Origin: a virus
DNA length: 33,533 nucleotides
Strand: one strand, 5' to 3'
IMG/VR virus record: IMGVR_UViG_3300025879_000055
Coordinates: 1 to 33,533 of that record
The translations under genes were made by a program, and so were the position numbers. The notes under the pieces are model-generated. The model was not told where the DNA came from. It did no database searches and saw nothing but the letters and a program-made list of their open reading frames with translations. Shown here piece by piece: positions 31,876-33,533 of the stretch (positions within the stretch are counted from its first letter, which is position 1; each line of letters begins with the position of its first letter).

Positions 31876-31905
31876 TTTGTAGTTTAAAACTGTTTGTTAT
31901 ATTTG
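31876..31905 (+). promoter_or_regulatory. Bacteroidetes promoter for terS
   Basis: TTTG (31876-31879) and TATATTTG (31898-31905) with an 18-bp spacer match the Bacteroidetes -33/-7 promoter. terS begins 20 bp after. Confidence 0.75.
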
Positions 31906-31924
31906 AATATCCAATACAAAATCA

Positions 31925-32185
31925 ATGGCAGGAAGGGGTGGTGCAAGACCTGGAGCAGGTCGTAAAAGCAAGACAGACGAGCAAAGGATTAGAGACTTAA
32001 CCAGTCCTTATGTCGATGGGGCTATTCAGAAGGTTGTTGATATAATGACAAACGCTGATAAGTCTAGCGATCAACTTGCAGCTGCTAAGTTATTGCTTGA
32101 ATATCATTTTGGTAAGCCTAAGCAAAGCACTGACATTACAAGTGGAGGTGAAAAGATAAGCGTTCCTGTTTCGGAATGGATTTAG
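31925..32185 (+). CDS. terS: Terminase small subunit
   Basis: 86 aa, short for the family. The basic Gly/Arg N-terminus MAGRGGARPGAGRKSKTDEQ is a hallmark of phage small terminases; helices follow (IRDLTSPYVDGAIQKVVDIM, QLAAAKLLLEYHFGKPKQS). It recognises the packaging site and loads the large subunit. A clear promoter lies directly upstream. It is separated from terL by 955 bp containing an RNA region and an HNH gene, instead of the usual close pairing. Confidence 0.8.
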   Translation: MAGRGGARPGAGRKSKTDEQRIRDLTSPYVDGAIQKVVDIMTNADKSSDQLAAAKLLLEYHFGKPKQSTDITSGGEKISVPVSEWI

Positions 32186-32198
32186 TTTAGTATATTTG
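32169..32198 (+). promoter_or_regulatory. Promoter at the end of terS, driving the noncoding RNA
   Basis: TTTC (32169-32172, one base off TTTG) and TATATTTG (32191-32198) with an 18-bp spacer, the same geometry as the terS promoter. Transcription should begin near 32205, just inside the first helix. Confidence 0.6.
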
Positions 32199-32201
32199 CA
32201 T

Positions 32202-32462
32202 CAGTCTGTGAATCGGGGAAACTACGGGGCGACAGATTGATTAGCACAAGCCTGATAGCATGGTGCAACAGCAACTAAAGGAGTACGCTGGCTAGGGTCG
32301 CAACAGTCGATGAGCGACAAGAATTGAGGGTGATTCCTCTAAGAACTCCAAGCATTATCAATTTGACTGTGTTTTGATAATGTACCCTATGTGAACTCAC
32401 CGACAGCGACAAGCATATTTGGGTTAAGTTTGGTCTATCACTAGGCTAAACTATACCCTTTT
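32202..32462 (+). ncRNA. Candidate structured noncoding RNA between terS and terL
   Basis: About 260 nt without a credible ORF but with many helices: CAGTCTGT/ACAGATTG (32202-32209/32232-32239), GTCGC/GCGAC (32297-32301/32314-32318), GAGG/CCTC (32326-32329/32336-32339), CATTATCAA/TTGATAATG (32353-32361/32374-32382) and AGTTTGGTCTA/TAGGCTAAACT (32427-32437/32442-32452, 11 bp). Its G+C is higher than that of the surrounding gaps. It has a promoter before and terminators after. It lacks the tRNA-like T arm of tmRNA. Not identified with any family I know. Confidence 0.65.
32421..32462 (+). terminator. Terminator of the noncoding RNA
   Basis: GGGT (32421-32424) pairs with ACCC (32455-32458), then a 2x2 internal loop and the 11-bp stem with loop TCAC (32438-32441), followed by TTTT (32459-32462). 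Confidence 0.65.
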
Positions 32463-32613
32463 AAATCTACCTCTAGCTCTAAGCATATTATATTACTAGA
32501 ATATTATAAACAACTTATCGTTCATACAATCAATTCAAGAGGCGGTCAGAAATGGTTGCCTTTTTTTATACCTATGTGTGTGCTGATTAGCTAAAACATT
32601 AGTATATTGAGGT
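32463..32613 (+). other. AT-rich gap between the RNA and the HNH gene
   Basis: No ORF. Contains the second terminator (32541-32567) and a TATATTG sequence (32603-32609) that could be a weak -7 box just ahead of the HNH ATG. Confidence 0.4.
32541..32567 (+). terminator. Second intrinsic terminator before the HNH gene
   Basis: GGCGGTC (32541-32547) pairs with GGTTGCC (32554-32560) including G-U pairs, loop AGAAAT, followed by T7. Confidence 0.8.
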
Positions 32614-33156
32614 ATGAAAGAAATATGGAAAGACATAATAGAATTTAACTCTGAGTATCAAATATCTAATTTTGGTAGAATCAGAAGTAAGGAAGCAGTT
32701 ATTATCAGATCAAATGGCAGACCACACAAAAGAATTAGTAAAATCCTTAAGACAGCTGTAAGTAAAAAGTATAAATACCCACGTGGTGCGGTTTGTGTTA
32801 ATAAGAAAATGAAACCTTACAAGATACACAGGCTTGTAGCTAGATACTTTGTTGCAAACCCTTATGGAAAGCCTGAGGTTAATCACATAGATGGAAACCC
32901 ACAAAACAATCATTACACAAATTTAGAATGGGTTACTAGGCAAGAAAACATAAAACATTGCATTGACAACAACCTTCAAACTGCTTTTAAGGGTGAGGAG
33001 GTTGGAACGTCTATTTTAAAGGAAGATCAAGTAAAGCAAATAAGAAAAGAGTTTAAACCAAGAATTGTAACAAGGTCATTTTTAGCACAAAAATACAATG
33101 TGTCAGAAGCGACAATAAAAGATATTATATACAGAAGGACATGGAGGCACGTGTAA
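32614..33156 (+). CDS. HNH homing endonuclease with NUMOD4, between terS and terL
   Basis: 180 aa. NUMOD4 at residues 3-28 (EIWKDIIEFNSEYQISNFGR). HNH core: YKIHRLVARYFVANPYGKPE (69-88) then VNHIDGNPQNNHYTNLEWVT, with His72, Asn90-His91, Asn99 and Asn103. A C-terminal helix-turn-helix (LKEDQVKQIRKEFKPR, RSFLAQKYNVSEATIKDIIY) ends in RRTWRHV, like the other HNH protein here (GQTWRHI). The last 16 bp overlap the terL start. Known terminase-linked HNH proteins of HK97 type are different; NUMOD domains point to a mobile homing gene. Confidence 0.9.
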   Translation: MKEIWKDIIEFNSEYQISNFGRIRSKEAVIIRSNGRPHKRISKILKTAVSKKYKYPRGAVCVNKKMKPYKIHRLVARYFVANPYGKPEVNHIDGNPQNNHYTNLEWVTRQENIKHCIDNNLQTAFKGEEVGTSILKEDQVKQIRKEFKPRIVTRSFLAQKYNVSEATIKDIIYRRTWRHV

Positions 33157-33533
33157 AATTAATTTCTAAATTTAAGCCTTTATATCAAGACGATAGTAGG
33201 TACTTTGTGCTTACGGGGGGTCGAGGAGCAAGCAAAAGTTTTCATGTTGCTGACTTCCTTTTAAAGCTATCTTATGAGTCTGGTCATAACATACTGTTTA
33301 CCAGGTACACAATGATCAGTGCAGGTATATCAGTTATTCCTGAGTTCACAGACAAAATAGACAGATATGATCTAGAAGGTGTCTTTGCTGTCAATCAAAG
33401 CGAGATAGTTAATAAGGCTAGTGGCAGCAATTTAATCTTTAAAGGAATCAAGACCAGTTCAGGAAACCAAACGGCATCTCTCAAGTCTTTACAAGGCATT
33501 ACAACTTGGGTCTTAGATGAAGCAGAAGAGTTA
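33141..33533 (+). CDS. terL: Terminase large subunit, 5' part (continues at position 1)
   Basis: 131 codons, open to the end of the window. Starts MEARVKLISKFKPLYQDDSR; Walker A is LTGGRGASKSFH (~24-35), with Ser in place of the last Gly of the P-loop, a common phage variant; Walker B is WVLDEAEEL at the end (123-131). The ATG lies inside the last codons of the upstream HNH gene (HNH Thr-Trp-Arg). The frame continues into position 123 after removal of the 122-bp overlap. Confidence 0.93.
   Translation, partial: MEARVKLISKFKPLYQDDSRYFVLTGGRGASKSFHVADFLLKLSYESGHNILFTRYTMISAGISVIPEFTDKIDRYDLEGVFAVNQSEIVNKASGSNLIFKGIKTSSGNQTASLKSLQGITTWVLDEAEEL
33412..33533 (+). repeat. Right copy of the terminal near-repeat
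   Basis: Same terL segment as 1-122, 115 of 122 identical, all differences silent. Confidence 0.95.

Noticed and set aside
32202-32462. tmRNA
   Set aside because: The GGGG and CGAC-like motifs are suggestive, but no T-arm, no 3' acceptor partner and no tag-coding ORF ending in ALAA are present.
1-33533. Tandem prophages rather than a circular genome
   Set aside because: Possible in principle, but no integrase, attachment site or bacterial gene is seen; a single joined terL of normal length is simpler.
1-33533. CRISPR array or tRNA genes
   Set aside because: No regularly spaced repeats of array type and no cloverleaf with a recognisable T arm found by eye.

Overview
The window is nearly one genome length of a tailed double-stranded DNA phage, probably with siphovirus-like morphology. 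It is AT-rich and gene-dense, with almost every gene on the + strand. The host is probably a Bacteroidetes (Bacteroidota) bacterium. Several intergenic regions carry the Bacteroidetes -7 promoter box TAnnTTTG as an exact TATATTTG (19768, 20713, 31898, 32191), start codons mostly lack a strong Shine-Dalgarno, and several proteins (the DUF3127-like OB-fold, the structural set) resemble families common in that phylum. I see no integrase, no CI-type repressor, no tRNA gene and no CRISPR array.

The two ends belong together. The large terminase gene starts at 33141, runs off the right end, and its remainder opens the window at position 1. Bases 1-122 and 33412-33533 are the same stretch of terL with seven differences, all at third codon positions and all silent. 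The genome is therefore circular or circularly permuted, about 33.4 kb, and the two ends come from slightly different variants.

Layout. (1) 1-9132: terL 3' part, then small head-tail/tail genes, two large distal tail proteins and the tape measure. (2) 9134-9292: one minus-strand ribbon-helix-helix gene. (3) 9344-15109: ClpP-type prohead protease fused to a scaffold, major capsid protein, probable tail tube protein, a small LEM/SAP-like protein, portal with an XkdF-like C-terminal domain, and connector. (4) 15106-19766: tail fibre and lysis genes (M15 peptidase, membrane-anchored GAF-like protein, holin-like protein). (5) 19801-28861: early/replication region. It holds small unknown genes, a replication initiator with internal iterons, DnaB helicase, ERF annealing protein, YqaJ-type exonuclease, RusA resolvase, an OB-fold protein, a DNA-binding metallophosphoesterase and an HNH homing endonuclease. 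(6) 28923-31774: a tightly packed accessory operon of an IbrA-like (DUF3440, PAPS-reductase/PP-loop) protein, an ectoine-synthase-like cupin, an IbrB/ParB-like protein and two associated small proteins. (7) 31898-33533: terS, a long structured noncoding region with its own promoter and terminators, a second HNH endonuclease, and the start of terL.

The points most worth a second look are the IbrA/EctC/IbrB operon, the structured RNA between terS and terL, an HNH gene inserted with a duplicated and recoded 3' end of its target gene, a four-copy promoter-like motif (AAACC-TTTT then CGTA exactly 20 bp on), iterons inside the initiator gene, and a short RNA with competing pairings at 20727-20820.
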